Shown here: in pieces, positions 35,301-48,045 of the stretch
Position numbering within the stretch: the first letter of the stretch is position 1
How the letters are laid out: each line of letters begins with the position of its first letter
Origin: Pisaster brevispinus
Taxonomy: Eukaryota > Echinodermata > Asteroidea > Forcipulatida > Asteriidae
Reading direction: 5' to 3'
Length of the DNA stretch: 64,000 bases
NCBI GenBank assembly: GCA_023634235.1
Contig: JAMKCF010000042.1
Coordinates: forward strand, 124,001-188,000
Notes under the pieces: model-generated
Database searches by the model: none
What the model was told of the DNA's origin: nothing
The model's input: the letters and a program-made list of their open reading frames with translations, nothing else
Position numbers and translations under genes: made by a program

Positions 35301-38300
35301 ATAGTGGACGGTTTTTTGGGCGGCTCAGGGTCACATGTAGCCCAGCAGAGACGGCATGTAGCCTGACTGATACGACTTAAACAAAAACTTTCCATCGAGA
35401 CTTTTCAGTCGCTTTCTTCTTGGGCAAGCTTTAAACACAAATTTCGAAAAATTTTACTTAAAACTTCTCCCTCATGAAAAATTAGTAAGCTTGATTTCAA
35501 ACCTGATATATTATTCGAACTAGAAAAAAACAACAAAAACGATGATAGCAATTACGAATTTTAAACTTTGATGACATAGGGCCTTATGCTAACGTGTAAG
35601 GAATACTTAAACATTCAAATATAATGCACACTTGAAATAAATACACCTTTAGAATGCTCTTGGACGATACAATATGCGAGTTTTAATGAAATAAACAGAT
35701 GTTCTTTTTTTTGTGAGAAAAGAAAGTTCGGCCTTTACGGTTAGGTTTTCCTGTTTGTGTCTCGTGCCTTGTACAGGGAAGTGATACTCATTTTCTGGTT
35801 CAGACTCCAGACACTTTGCGTAAAGGGTGACAGAATTTTATTCAATATCATTCTCGAAAATTGCAACTAATAAATGCCTAAATAACATTGTGGGTTCAAA
35901 ATGGTGTAGTTTTCGCACCCTCCAACTTAAAACCAAGAAGAAATGTGTCACGATAACTGATTTAATACCGCGAATAAAAACCTAATTTTTCGGCTGGCCG
36001 TTTAGAGAACTACCTAAAAAGGTAAACTTGCTGTAGTTAATGTAACAACTTGCAATAAACGGCTCATTTTATTTTCTTGAAAACTTTCGATGATCATGTT
36101 TTCCTAATCAGTGCGACTGATCCTGAAGATGTTAATTATTACTATTTTAGATTCAGCAAACAGTTAGATATGTATTTATAGATATATATGGGGAAAAAAT
36201 ATATATATATTTTTTATGGCAAGTGAAATCCAAGTAATGTAAAGATTTTGATTTGCTGTGTACCCAGCCATGCTTCACGCATTATATATAAACCGCTCCT
36301 TATTGAGCTGCTCGTTATTCAACATTTATAATCCAAAAAGTCCTCTTTTGATTTCAGACTTTTGATATTGATACTTTTCTGATTGTAATCAAAGTAATTT
36401 TCGTCACAACCCAGCGATTACATAGAGTCATAAAGCTATAACTGCCGAATTTTTCAAAAGGGGAGGATACACCGGTGTTCCAAATGTCCCCGAATCTTTT
36501 GTACTTTCTCTTCAATTTGATAGAGGAAATCTTTCACTTGGGCCGGTGAAGTTCTGACCTTGGATGTTTCAATATTTGTGTCCAATATCTTTTGTCCGTC
36601 CATTATTTAATTAGACTCGAGTCTAGCGGCCCAGGCTACCGACTTGTTACAAGAATTGTTACGTATCCGGCTTGATAAGTTACAGAACTACGACAGTATA
36701 AAAGTGTTATAGTTTGAGCTCAATTTGTGTGTAAAGTTTGGTGTCAGACAAAATTATTCCTATTTTGTCCGCTATAAATCCATGCCTTGTATGTGGTGAT
36801 GAATAGCATCAGCGGCGGTGAAAAGCCGTACCGTCCATGTTTACAGTTTACCTTCCAGGGGTGCTGGAAAAACCACGCGGTCGTATCCAAACACACAGTC
36901 GGTGTGTGTGTCTTTGCCTTTCTCGGTCCGCGGCAATATTTATTGCAGGGCCACTCGGAAGCACATGTTGCCTTTAAATTTCCCCGGCCTGTGCACCCCC
37001 AACTGACAGGTTTGACCCTACCTTGGCTACCGTGCGCGGGGACTTTGTCTTGCTCCGTCTTTCACACTATTGTCTTAAGACCGCGACTCTTACCTGGCTG
37101 CCGAGGATAACAAACAAGAGGTCGACGAGAGGTGACGGTAAACGGAACCCGTTCCCTCTTTTAATTCTTCTGCTGCTTTGTTTATGGTGTTTACGGAGAC
37201 CTTGGCAAAATGGGTACAAGTTCAGGGTGTAATTCTGTCAGCGAAAGGCACGGGGAGAGTTGCAGCTGGTTTTTTGGTTGGAATCGGCATGCCCGGTATT
37301 GCGTATTGTGGTTACGGTAGTGACAAAAATAATAAACCTGAATAATGTGTTGGTCTAAAGATATTTGCGTAGGAGCACACAAATCAATCTAGAATGGAAA
37401 CCCAAAAGGGGGTGTAGGATCCGTAATGGAATGTTGACAAAAACCTCATTTTGGATGATCTCGCTCTCTCTCTCTTATTATTTCAAAAAGAAGAATCTCA
37501 TTAAAGTGTTTCTATATAAGATACCGGGAAGTCACACCGGCATAAGCTTATTGTGGAATGCCTAAAAGTTACACCAGCAGTAAAGCACTGATTATCTGAT
37601 ACCGCTATGAACTACCCATTAACTTCAGGGTGACTTGACTTTGATCTTCATTTTGCTGAACTTCAACGAAGAGCCTTTTACCATTTTCAAACCTTTCAAG
37701 AACCCTAAACTAACTAACTCCCAATGCTCTTTTGTTTTAAGAACTTGCATAAAATGCTTGCTCGTATTTCGCACGTTTTCTTAAGGCTCTTAAGTGACCT
37801 ACTTGCTTAAAAGTTGATAAAAAAAAAATAAATAAATAAAACGCCAAGGATGACTGGCTCTTCTTGCAGGCATTACTCAGGACGCCATTGGTTGATATAC
37901 GTTAAAGGGAAGGTATGGCGTTTGCTAATCACTCCTTATAGCAGTACAAACTTATACTTGGTTAGAACAGCAGCTTTCGATTAAAGCATTTCGAGAATCA
38001 TTTCACTTCGAAGTAATGTGGTTATGGGAAAAAAATATACCAGTTTTCATCCCCCAAAATCTGAGAAACGTTACTGTCGGATACGTTTCTCATCAGACTG
38101 TGTACTCCAATTACGGATTATTCTTCCTGCGTGGATATAAAACCGCTCCGGATTTTCAGAAATATCTCATAAACGTGACCACCTTTTGGAATGAAATTTT
38201 CACTGGTTAGTTTTATTGTATATGTCTCCATATAGGATTAAAACAATCGAACGGTTCCAAAAAGCAAAGGTATACGTTCCCTTTGACTAGGGTGCTATAT

Positions 38301-41300
38301 AATAGCAGTTTAGACATCAAGTCGGGCGCTATATCGTTTGTACTTAAAACCTTAAGTCAATTTTTGGATTAATTTGAAGTTACGTGGGAACCTTTGACCA
38401 TTTTCAGCTTTCACCCTTGTAAATGAAGGGAAAGTACCTTTTGTAATTGCGCAGAAGATTGCATTGAATCACACCCTCTAGTTTTCAATGGACTGGGCAA
38501 GTCTACTCGCGCGTTTAGAAACGTAAGGGGTTAAGTTGCTCCCATCCATATTATTGAGTTTTACGTGTGCACGATTCTGTTTCTTCAAATACTTCATTGA
38601 CGTAGTTTATGGCTATAACAATTCTATCATATTGTTGTGAAAGCAAAATTTTGCCATGAAATATATGAAAGTTAACATTTTTAAAACAAATCAACAACAA
38701 CAAAAATCGACTGGACCTCCATTTCCAGTTGCTTGTAAACAATTAAGAAGTTTGGCCCAACTGACGATGTCATCGTTAAAATGTAATGGTCGCACAAATT
38801 CGGCCGTGGCTGGCAAATGGGTTTTCCAAAAAGTAAACATCCTCGTCCCAAGTTTTAATTTGGTTCAATGTTAATTTGAACAAATTATTTGTACTATTTA
38901 AAAATTGAACTACTTACGGCAAATTGCAAGTTTTTTTGTGTAAATGTAATTTTGAAAGAAAATTTGGTTTCATAGTAAAACATAGTCTTTGTTCGAGTTG
39001 TTTTTCCTTTTTGGAGACCATGCACAGTCTACATACACGGAATACAACATACACGGTGCAGTAAACACAACGAAAAACGATTTTCGTTTGGTCCTTCAGC
39101 GTTATTGCTCATGTTCATATTCGAAACGGGCCCCGGTGATTTGCAATGACTTCGACTTTGACAACATTTCTGAACTAATCTATTCTCAAGATGATTGGTG
39201 CTGCTGTGAACTTTTGAATTGAAGCCAATCAATTGATATTTTAGATAATACCTATATCTAATTGTTCACTTGGTCTCTAGGCAGAGAGGACAAACAAAAA
39301 TCCACATTTGGTTTTTCAATAATGTAGCGCGTATAAAGATATCGGTCGAGTTGTCTCTTGAATGTACTGTACATTGATCCAGCTATGGGGGCTGTGGCTG
39401 AACAACAGTTAAACAGCCAAAGTGATTGCAAACATGGTGTGAGGCTGTCATATCGACTGCCTTTGCAGCTATAATGCGGTCATTGGCTGAAACAACATTG
39501 GAGCATTGTGAGATTCTGCCGTCTAGCCAGAATTCATAGCCATTGGTAGTGATTAGCAGTTATTGGTCGAGTTGTCTCTCGAGTGTCCATTGACCTATCT
39601 ATAATGTGGCTGAACAAAAGTTATAACATCAGAGACTAAAGGGACACACCGGCTTACTGTTTACCTAGTTTAGTGATGTGGAATGACAGACAACAATTTT
39701 TAAATAAACGCAGCCATTTGAACATTGGCACTGAAATCTAGCCAAAATACATATCCACTGGTAGTGATCAGCCATTACCGGTCGATTTATATCTCGAATG
39801 TCCGATGATTCAACCGTAATGGCTAAGCAGAAGTTACAAAGCAGAAATTGCTATGAACATGGTGTTACGAGGCTGTATTCATGTTAACTGACTCCAGACA
39901 ACATAATGCCAACTCGACAGTGGTGTATAGCATTAGCATACTGTAGTCTAGCCAAAAGGCATATCCATTATTTTCTTACATACACTTTATGCCCTGATTC
40001 CCTCTCCAAAACTTAAACAGATAATTTCAGAAAGTTTGAGCAAACAGGTTTTTTGTTTAAATGATTGATCGCAGTAGGATGGATAACTGATGTAAATGGC
40101 ATGTTTACACCATAAACCTGCTCTTAACAATATTTTGTCGGCGTTTCCCCGCGCTGTAGAACGAATTCTAAATAACGAGAGAAATGGTTTCCTCTCTCGG
40201 CTACGATCCTCTCGGCTACGATCCCTGTTATTCAACAAGAATAATAAACACTTTTAAGGGCCCTGAAGTGGGAACAAAAACATGTTTCGTCATCACAATA
40301 CTCTTGAGGTTGTCTGGAAGAAGAAAAAAAAGAGAGAGTGTCTGACAAGCAAGATAACCAAACTGGAAACAACAAATCGTGTGCGCACACAAACTTTTAA
40401 AACGCCCATTTGGTACTTTTTTTTCTTCAAATTTTGTTAAATTGACAATAAACAAGTTATGTAAGAGTCGATAACAGACGGATTCATAAAATCGTTAAAA
40501 TCAACCTGTAGATATTTCAAGAACAAAAACCAACCTTTTCTCTTTAAGTGATTGTATAAGTTATTTACTTAAATCTTTTGAATCCCAGAGAATAGTTTCT
40601 TTATGAATAATTAATTTGATGTGAGAAACGCCAGTCAAAGCCACCAAACGGTAACAGGATTGGTAGAGCTGACAAAATAGTCGTAGACAGTGTGTGTGTT
40701 TTTGTTTGATCAACCGTAGACATGAAAAACCTGTCAAAATTTGGGCTTAATCCGTTGTGCGAGTTTCAGTTTATGTGATTATCAAAGACAAATAACTTTG
40801 TGAAATTCATATAAAACGCAAGGCCTGTGGGAAACAAAATGCAAGCCTAAATAAGAAACAAGCGGTGATTTAACTTTGGCTAAATTTACTTTTGAGCTTC
40901 TACTTTCGAGTCGTAATGTTAATACTTGTGTAGAAGTTAAAAACTACATGTAGTAGTAAACTTGCAGGTACAACCATGTGTAAAAACTCTTTTGGGAGAA
41001 GTGTTGGTTCTGAGAAGAGCCGGTGTGGTCTTGACGTTTCGCACGGTATATACTCTGCTCGTCTTCAGCAGTCCAGCATTCTCTTGAAGACGAGCGGAGC
41101 ATGTTTTTTTTTCGAAACGCCGAGTCTACACCGCCGGTTAATCTCCGAACCAACACTTGTCCCAAAAGAGTTTTGTTCACGATTGTCCCAGCAAGTAGGT
41201 TTTCTTATATAGGTTAGGATCTACACCATGCATCATGCATATAGCTTCAAACATCACTTATGTGTAAAAAAAACCCCAAAAAACAACAACAAACAAACAA

Positions 41301-42503
41301 ACAAACAAAAACACGTGTCATTACACAGTAATTTTGTAAATTCAAGTTTGAGAAAATTAAAAAGGGTTCTGGACTTGAAAACTTATTTTGACTCGGTACC
41401 GACAGTCATGAACTCATTCTGATCCAATTACATTCCATATTCACACCGTGGTGCTCCTTTAAAAATCATAAGAAAACAGGTACATAACATATTCCATTTG
41501 CTATGTAATCATGTTTGCACACTTTTTGAAAGTAACATACCGGGAAATGAAAACTGACAAGTGGAAATTTGGGGGAAGGATGGGGGGGTCTTGATAAATT
41601 GAACTCTCTGCACGAACTTCAAGAAGTTCCCCTGTGTTAGTTTGATTCGGTTCACACGTACGGTGCGAGTGGGGAAAATGTTGGCGCTCTTCGTGCCACG
41701 TTGTCTCTTTTTTTGCAGGTGAATGATTAAATTGGCTAGACATCTTATATCAAACACTGAATCAACAGAATATTGCAAGTGTTTCTTGCTGGCTGGGTCT
41801 TGAAGAAGAAAAGGTTCGATTTTGACTTGTCGAAATGAAGACAGAAGATGTTCTTGAATGAATCCATACACAGTGACGTAATAAATGTCTATGACGTATA
41901 CGTTGCATGAAAGACGAGGGTTATTTACTGTTACTGCAGATGTCACTGCACAAAGTTAACTAAAAGTTATTTTTAAGCCCGCTTCTCTAACAATTGTCAA
42001 ACTCCTGCTCTTATTTATGTCCACCGTCGTCTAGGGCCAAATCTTGCCACTTATTGCAAATTGCAAATCGGGGTTCAATTTCATAAAGCTGCATCACTTC
42101 AAACGTTTTCGCTTAGCAAAGACAATTCTTGCTTAGCATAAACAGCTTACCCGCTATAATAGCGGGTAATCTAGTACCATTTTACGAATGGATTTATATT
42201 TAATTAGCGGCAACATTTGCCGCGTATTTTTTTCCCATCGATCATTCTGTAACAAATTTTCTGAGAAATGGTTCATAAAAACTAACTACTAACCCTTAAA
42301 ACAATTGTACCATTTGTATCTTTTCATTCTTAATCTCGGTTTACCGGCAGGTTTTTAACAACTTATTGTTTGGGATAAGTTACTCATGATATCCTCTTTA
42401 TTTGTTCTTGCAGACCGAACCAATGCATGCTGTCGAAGCCAGGCGTTCGCGAGGCAGAACTGGCTGGCCACAACACGTATGGGCCCTGGAACTACAACGC
42501 TAA
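31754..42503 (+). CDS. Hand: Hand bHLH transcription factor gene (two exons, 236 aa)
   Basis: Exons 31754-32374 and 42414-42503 join in phase 0. The product starts MSILSEFP (relatives begin MSLVGGFP), keeps the N-terminal YFHG motif (residues 41-44), a twist-family bHLH at about 122-174 ([47 protein letters not shown]), and the Hand-specific C-terminal [14 protein letters not shown] encoded by exon 2. T130 and S132 in helix 1 correspond to the phosphorylated Thr/Ser pair known in vertebrate HAND1/2. Hand heterodimerises with E proteins on E-boxes and directs mesodermal and cardiac-type programmes in other animals. Exon structure (single intron before the C-terminal tail) matches vertebrate HAND genes. 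The start is chosen by family similarity: it is the first ATG in frame. Confidence 0.97.
33180..33275 (-). repeat. Interspersed repeat family G, inverted fragment
   Basis: Reads, inverted, agctgacaaaatagtcccag, acagtgttcatgttgtgtgt, gatcaaccatgtccatgaaa and taacaaacctgtgg, as in 40664-40800. Confidence 0.6.
37903..38286. mobile_element. Inverted-repeat element in Hand intron
   Basis: Ends ttaaagggaaggtatggcgt and (inverted) tcaaagggaacgtatacctt are inverted repeats of about 20 bp with a few mismatches. Interior has no significant frame. Similar AAAGGGAA.GTAT ends are common on dispersed echinoderm repeats, from memory. Confidence 0.65.
40664..40800 (+). repeat. Interspersed repeat family G fragment
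   Basis: Contains agctgacaaaatagtcgtag, acagtgtgtgtgtttttgt, gatcaaccgtagacatgaaa, aacctgtcaaaatttgggct, matching 18262-18410 in part. Confidence 0.62.
40955..41197. mobile_element. Hairpin MITE family C, copy 3
   Basis: Left arm gtaaacttgcaggtacaacc, ctcttttgggagaagtgttg, gagccggtgtggtcttgac. The right arm is its inverse (ccaacacttgtcccaaaaga). The loop has an extra pair, tgctcgtcttcagc / gaagacgagcgga. Lies in the Hand intron. Confidence 0.85.
42069..42160. repeat. Degraded family A-like fragment
   Basis: ggttcaatttcataaagctg and cttagcaaagacaattcttg resemble the left end of 17181-17377; no right end is seen. Confidence 0.55.
42414..42503 (+). CDS. Hand: Hand exon 2 (residues 208-236 and stop)
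   Basis: Encodes [20 protein letters not shown] and then HVWALELQR, stop TAA at 42501-42503. The [14 protein letters not shown] motif is the diagnostic C-terminus of Hand proteins and has no other known context, so the 10-kb intron is certain. Acceptor ttgttcttgcag. Confidence 0.97.
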   Translation, partial: TEPMHAVEARRSRGRTGWPQHVWALELQR

Positions 42504-43650
42504 CACGGCCGCACAAGATACTTAGTCATTGCCCCCACCCACTTGAACTAGATACCGTGACACTGTAAGACGGTGAATTGACCGGCAACGTCGTGGGTGT
42601 TTTTGCTCGACCTTACGGCCACAACGTGAGGAGTGGATCGGTAAAAATTCGGATCTTCGTTCTTCAGTTTTGTCGGCGATAACCATTCGCAGTGGATATA
42701 GGCTAACGGACGTAAGTCGCCATGCTGACTTATCCACAGCGACTTCTCCTTTACCATGCTGTTGTTCTCAAGTGACTGTCTTTGAAATTGTGGTTAATTT
42801 TTAGCGGCTTTTATTTCATTCTGATCATTACGCAATCATTTTCGTCACCCAAACTTTGCAACGATAGAACTTTAATCTATGATGAATTCTCAAGAACGCG
42901 TCGTAACAATTGTGGTATCAAGTGAGATTCTCGTACTAGATATTACAATACGTCACAAACTGTATGTTTTATTCGGGTACATGCCTGTGAATGGTAACAT
43001 TTGCTTGTTGGAAAGGAAAAGTTAAAAGATATTGTAAAGTTTTGTGATGGTGGGCTCTTAATTTCAAAGATTCGTGAGATAATGGTTATTTTTATTAGCA
43101 GAAAACTGGCCAAAGAAAGACAATGTCAATGGCTATCGTGTCACTGTCATCGCCGTGCTGTTCCCTGAATGCACGTCTTGATAACTCAATACTTGATAAT
43201 ACAAGGCACCATACTATTTTTCTACTCGACCTCAATCAAGTGAATTTCAAACCTCATGTAAACATGGTTGCCCCTAGTATTTAAATAATTGTGAACCCTC
43301 AACAAGTTTAAGGTGATTGTAAAACATATGTAAGAACGGTTAACTTATTATTTTGTCGATTTACGTTTGTGCCAAATTATTAAATGATAAGATATTTTTT
43401 CGCAGGGTTCAAACATGTTAATTACAATGTTAAGATTGGTTTGTTAGTAGATACTTGCTCCCAATCATTGCCGAAGATCTAATACTTTGTAAATATTGTA
43501 TATTATAGTTATGAGTATGATCGCATTAATATTGCAAATTGTACCTGTTATGTATCTCAGTACACAACCCACTTTAAGACGTCATTATCAATTTTGCAAC
43601 CGTCAATAACTAATGAGAAAGTCTTGGAATAAAACGATGAGTGAATGTGA
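42504..43650 (+). other. Hand 3' UTR (extent inferred)
   Basis: No repeats recognised. Poly(A) signals on the sense strand are ATTAAA at 43379-43384 and AATAAA at 43628-43633, the latter followed by a TG-rich stretch (gatgagtgaatgtg). Which is used cannot be told. Confidence 0.5.
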
Positions 43651-46371
43651 ACGAGAAAACTTTTTCAAATTGGACTCATTTTCAGATAATAGGCTGATAC
43701 TGTAATCAAGCGTTTGTTGTGGGATGAATGTTAAACCCACCGAAGGTAAAGCTGTTGGTTTTGTCAAATATGTGACAGACAAACATTCTAAAGGAACCTG
43801 AAGCAAGTTTACCCTTGGCAAGATGTCCGCAAATAAACACAGAAAAGAAACGCATTTTCACTAATTTGTTGTAATGAACAAAATACATTTATTGTATAAA
43901 AAAGAAGAAACTCAAACGGTCTGTAAATCAGTATTAATTATTCGGGGGAAAAAACTTGAACCATGCGGGTATTTTTGAAGAAGTAACAATGCTGTATTAT
44001 TTGTGTTTAACTGGATAGCGAAGTTCCGAAGAATATTTAACATTTATTGATATTTACTTGAGGCTCCATTTTTTTGCTGAATCTATAAGCAATCCCCTGA
44101 CAGATTTTCTCAAAATTGATCCAAATTCAGGCCAATTCCAAATGAACAATTCATGTCAAATTTGTGCGATTTCGAAATGTGCTTATTGATCCAAATCTAG
44201 GCCTCAACAAAATGAACAGTTCTTGTCAAATTTGTACAATTTCTTTAGTGCTTATTTATTAACGATAAATAAAATTCGACAAGCTTTGAAGGGAGTGTTA
44301 ATTTTGAAATTTGATCGAGACTATTTTATGGAATCTTTCTGAAGAAGTTGCATCTCCTTAAGAAACATAGAGTTCGCAATTAAAAACAAAATGACCGTTT
44401 GAATACAAAGGTGTAAAAGACGCGTTTAGATATAACGTAGAAAAATTTCAATTCACGATGCTTGAGCCGGTCTCTAAATTGGTTTTATTCCCTCGAACAT
44501 TACGTCACTGAGAAAGAGAGGAACAACACACATCAACACCAACCAAGGAAGGAATTCAGTGTAAGGACCAACTCTGAAGACGTGGTCAACCCCCGGACCC
44601 TGCACTGAGATGCACCGTAAGAAAACGGCCGGCAGTGATTTTCTCACGACTCGGATGTCTGGTCAAGCACACTTTCAGGGCTCGAATTTTTTTTTTTTTT
44701 TGGGGGGGTGAATTAGTTTTTAGTAGACCAGAATTAAACCGAGAAAAGACAACAACAAACAGACAGAATTGTAATAAGAACACAGTTTAGCATACAACTG
44801 TTTTTATTTGAACCAGCACTAAAAGAAGATTTATTTAGTTTTTGTCACATGGTTTAATGACTCCGATACTCGACAGAATTGAAAGACATAATATCAAACT
44901 TACAGGCAACATTTTGACATAATTTTCTTAAAGTTACCTTTGTTACTACACAGTGAGTTGAAAAACACAAGACCGCCGCTGGACTTTTACGGTACTGAAT
45001 TGTTGGCCCGACGCTAAAAATCACTGGCCTCGGGCCTGTGGGTTCAACGTAAAATTTGACCTTTGAACTTTCACAGCTCTGTTTTCCCCCTGGTTATTTT
45101 ATCAGCCTATTATTTTTTTTTTTTGTAAATCCCACAACGTAAGAAAACTACCTGTATACTTTCTTTCATCTCCTTCGGTGTAATTGTAATATATCTTAAA
45201 TCAATGAGTCCCAAGAGGTAAAAATCACAAACTGTGGGTGCAAATCCTTATTTTTCCCCCAGACAATGCCGCATAAGCGAGTTTTCAGAAACTCCATCAA
45301 ACCCTATTAAACGAGAATCATTCGAAAACCAATCTGGTGTATTAATCTTCAAATTTCGGGTTTTATCCCTCGTGTTACGTCCATGATAACAATCGATTCC
45401 ATGGTCTGCTCAGAAGAGTTGATTTTAACGCACATTTCTTGAACATTCAGAATATGTTTATGGGTTAACCCAACGTATAATGGATTGCAAATTTTGTAAA
45501 ATGTTCAAAAAGAGGAACTCACTTGCCATATTTGTAAAGATACCTCTAAAATATTTAGTTTCAAAGAGTCTCCATAATGAAACCCTCCAAAACAAGCAAG
45601 TATTGTATTTTTTAATCGCCGTGCTTGTAATTGTTGGTCTTGTGTGCAACAACGATTGGGGAAAATGCCGCATTACACAGCAATGTGATACGTGCTTGAA
45701 AATTGTCTCCAGCACTCGACCGGTGCACCAAGGAATCCCCCCACGCACAGACGACGGGAAAAAGTGATATTTAACTTTAAAAAAAAAACCGTCTCAAGGA
45801 TGATGGCGAACCATCTGTTTACTCTCATCCAGCTCTTCCAGAGTCAAGATATGATTCGCCCAACCCTCCCCGTGTCGTTTCGTTCAGGAGAAGTACTGCA
45901 TGAAGAATTCACGTTTTGTGTATTCCTCTCCGAGAATCTACCGGGTCTAAACATCAAAGCGGGACCGTAGTGGTTTTATGAGGACCAGTGAAAATCGCGA
46001 AGCCTTGAGACAACTCTAGTGTTCTCATCTTTTGTTTAATGGGGGCAGTTCTCGCCTCATCAACCACTTGCGGACGTCATGTTTGCATCTCAGTGGGCGT
46101 TGGATATACCGATTAAGCACGTAGTGTCTATGAGCCGTATAAGACGCGACGAGTTAATCGTGTTTAATGTATTTCTTGATGAGATCATTTTTCGCGGTCT
46201 TTTAAGTAACATCTGTCCAATATTTCTTGATAAAACTGCTCTAATGGATATGGAAAATCATCCTTAAACCAAGTGAAGGCTCTTAAGAAACAATGTAATT
46301 GTTATAAAACACGCGGCCAACGTTGGTAGTTGGTAATCGTCAAAGACCAGTAACTCTTAAAAACAAAAACC
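43651..46371. other. Gene-free stretch downstream of Hand
   Basis: AT-rich, with T/G homopolymer runs near 44690-44706 and 45111-45124. I see no convincing gene, RNA or repeat family. Confidence 0.4.
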
Positions 46372-46624
46372 AGGGTCAAAATTGACCTAATTTGGGGTTT
46401 CAGGGTTCCTGACCAATGTTTGTTTTGGTCATGCTGACCCATAAACTGTTTAAAATTTGGAGCGTGACTCTGAATTTACGCCAGTGTGACACAGTTTCGG
46501 GTCAGTTTGACCGCATAATATACTCCGGGTCATATAACTGACACAGAAATGGTTCGGGCCGCCCTGAGACCCGGAATCAACACCCAGGTCAATTCTGACC
46601 CGGGAATTTTGTTTAGTGTGAACC
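46372..46624. mobile_element. GGGTCA-rich MITE family H, copy 1
   Basis: Left ccagggtcaaaattgaccta, right inverse aggtcaattctgacccggga. Between them lie repeated gggtca / tgac(a/c)c units about 20-25 bp apart. Relatives at 59648-59885 and 61317-61585. Confidence 0.75.
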
Positions 46625-47758
46625 CACACTGTGTGTGACCCAACATAAAGGCCTTCACAATGAAATACGGTAACAAACCCGTACAAGTTTAAGCTCAATC
46701 TTTCATCGGAAGTCACGTAACTGATTTTACTAGTTTCTCAATAACTATCAGTATTAGCATTTTCAGGGGACAATATTTGAAGGGAAGTTCTCTACCATGA
46801 CCATCTTTAGACCACGTTGAATTTATTTGTAAATCTGTGGACATTTTTATTTTATGCATACCCTTTCAAGATAATGTTGATCAATATTATCAAGAATTTT
46901 TTACTATTCCGTGAAACTCTATCAAGTACCAGCCTCCTTGTTCCTTCTCCAAACTTACTCTTTTATCAAGAGTGTGGTTTTCATTCGAGGTGAAGGGATA
47001 CATTAAACAAGTCTACCGGGAGGACTTTCCTAGACGAGTCGGTGATTTTAGAGTGGGCGGAGTAGAGGGGGTGGGGTGGTATAATGGAATGGCTTCACCC
47101 GACTCATGAAATCACTTCTCTGAACGCCTTATCGTTTATGGTTCACCTCTCTGCTTTCACTCGGCTCCCAGCCCCAGCCAATAATTCCCAACCTTGTAAG
47201 CGGTGTTCAGTTTTATTGCGGGATTTTTCAATTTCAGTTGGGATTCCCTTATCTCTGGTCCGGACAAGTGAAAATTGATGTAATTTATGTGACGCTCCTT
47301 GGACGAGCTGGTTAGGGCCGTAACGCCCTGGTCAGTCACTCGGCAGGTTGTTAAAATGAATATGTTGGTGGCCAGAGCCATCGGAGGAAATCGTATTAAG
47401 AGACGAGCGGGTGATTGATACGTGATTAGAATTGCGAGGCGTTTACTGCGTTTCGCGACTTGGCTGTTTTACGACTGATTATCTTAAGCGGCGAAGATGT
47501 GAAGGAGGTGTAAGGAGATAAGGTGATGGTAGCAACCCCGTGGTTTTGGGATCAGGTGGTGCAGCGGGGGCTTTGGTGACGAAGTCGCTCGTCGGCCCAC
47601 ACCCGCCTCTCAGTGTCGTGTAAATCTCACGATCAAGCTTCAACGATAGTCTCATGTGAAATTTCCCACGGGATTTGAGTACAACGACAAACGTCTTTTA
47701 TAAGAACACCGGCTCCATGTCGCCCAGTGGCTGGCGTTGCCAGAGGGGGATGGGAGGT

Positions 47759-47812
47759 GGGGGGGGGGGGTCGGAGCCCCTACGTTCAGAACCATAGCCC
47801 CCCCCCCCCTCC
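47759..47812. repeat. Opposed G- and C-homopolymers
   Basis: A run of about 12 G at 47759-47770 is followed some 30 bp later by about 13 C and then cccc. They could pair as a GC hairpin or form quadruplexes; run lengths may be sequencing-limited. Confidence 0.7.
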
Positions 47813-47934
47813 CCAACCTAATATGATATACAACCAATGCATGAAGTGGCTCATACATTGATTTCAATAGCCCCAGTGTCATTACGCCACTGGTGTCGGG
47901 TATGGGGTTCCCCCTTGATGGCCTGGGTTGGGGT

Positions 47935-48045
47935 GGGTTCCGGGTACGGGGGCTGAAACCCGGGTTCAGGGGCTGAAACCCGGGTACGGGGGCTGTAGCC
48001 CGGGTACGGGGGCTGAAACCCGGGTAAGGGGGCTGAAACTGAGCC
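47935..48045. repeat. 20-bp GC-rich tandem repeat, about 5 units
   Basis: Unit cccgggtacgggggctgaaa with minor changes (one unit ctgtag, one gggttcagg). Confidence 0.9.

Larger units (their letters stand above)
32375..42413 (+). other. Hand intron (10,039 bp)
   Basis: Begins gtaagc and ends ttgttcttgcag. Contains family G fragments (33180-33275 inverted, 40664-40800), an inverted-repeat element (37903-38286), a family C hairpin (40955-41197) and a family A-like fragment (42069-42160). The stretch 33.3-37.9 kb shows no repeat I can recognise, contrasting with the transposon-filled anoctamin introns. An AT tract lies at 36175-36220. Confidence 0.85.

Noticed and set aside
38016..38210. 64-codon frame in the Hand intron
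   Set aside because: Falls inside the inverted-repeat element 37903-38286.
45480..45767. 96-codon frame with a hydrophobic segment and cysteines, with an overlapping antisense frame
   Set aside because: No recognisable family and no supporting signals; a short frame of this kind is expected by chance in 64 kb. Expression data would change this.
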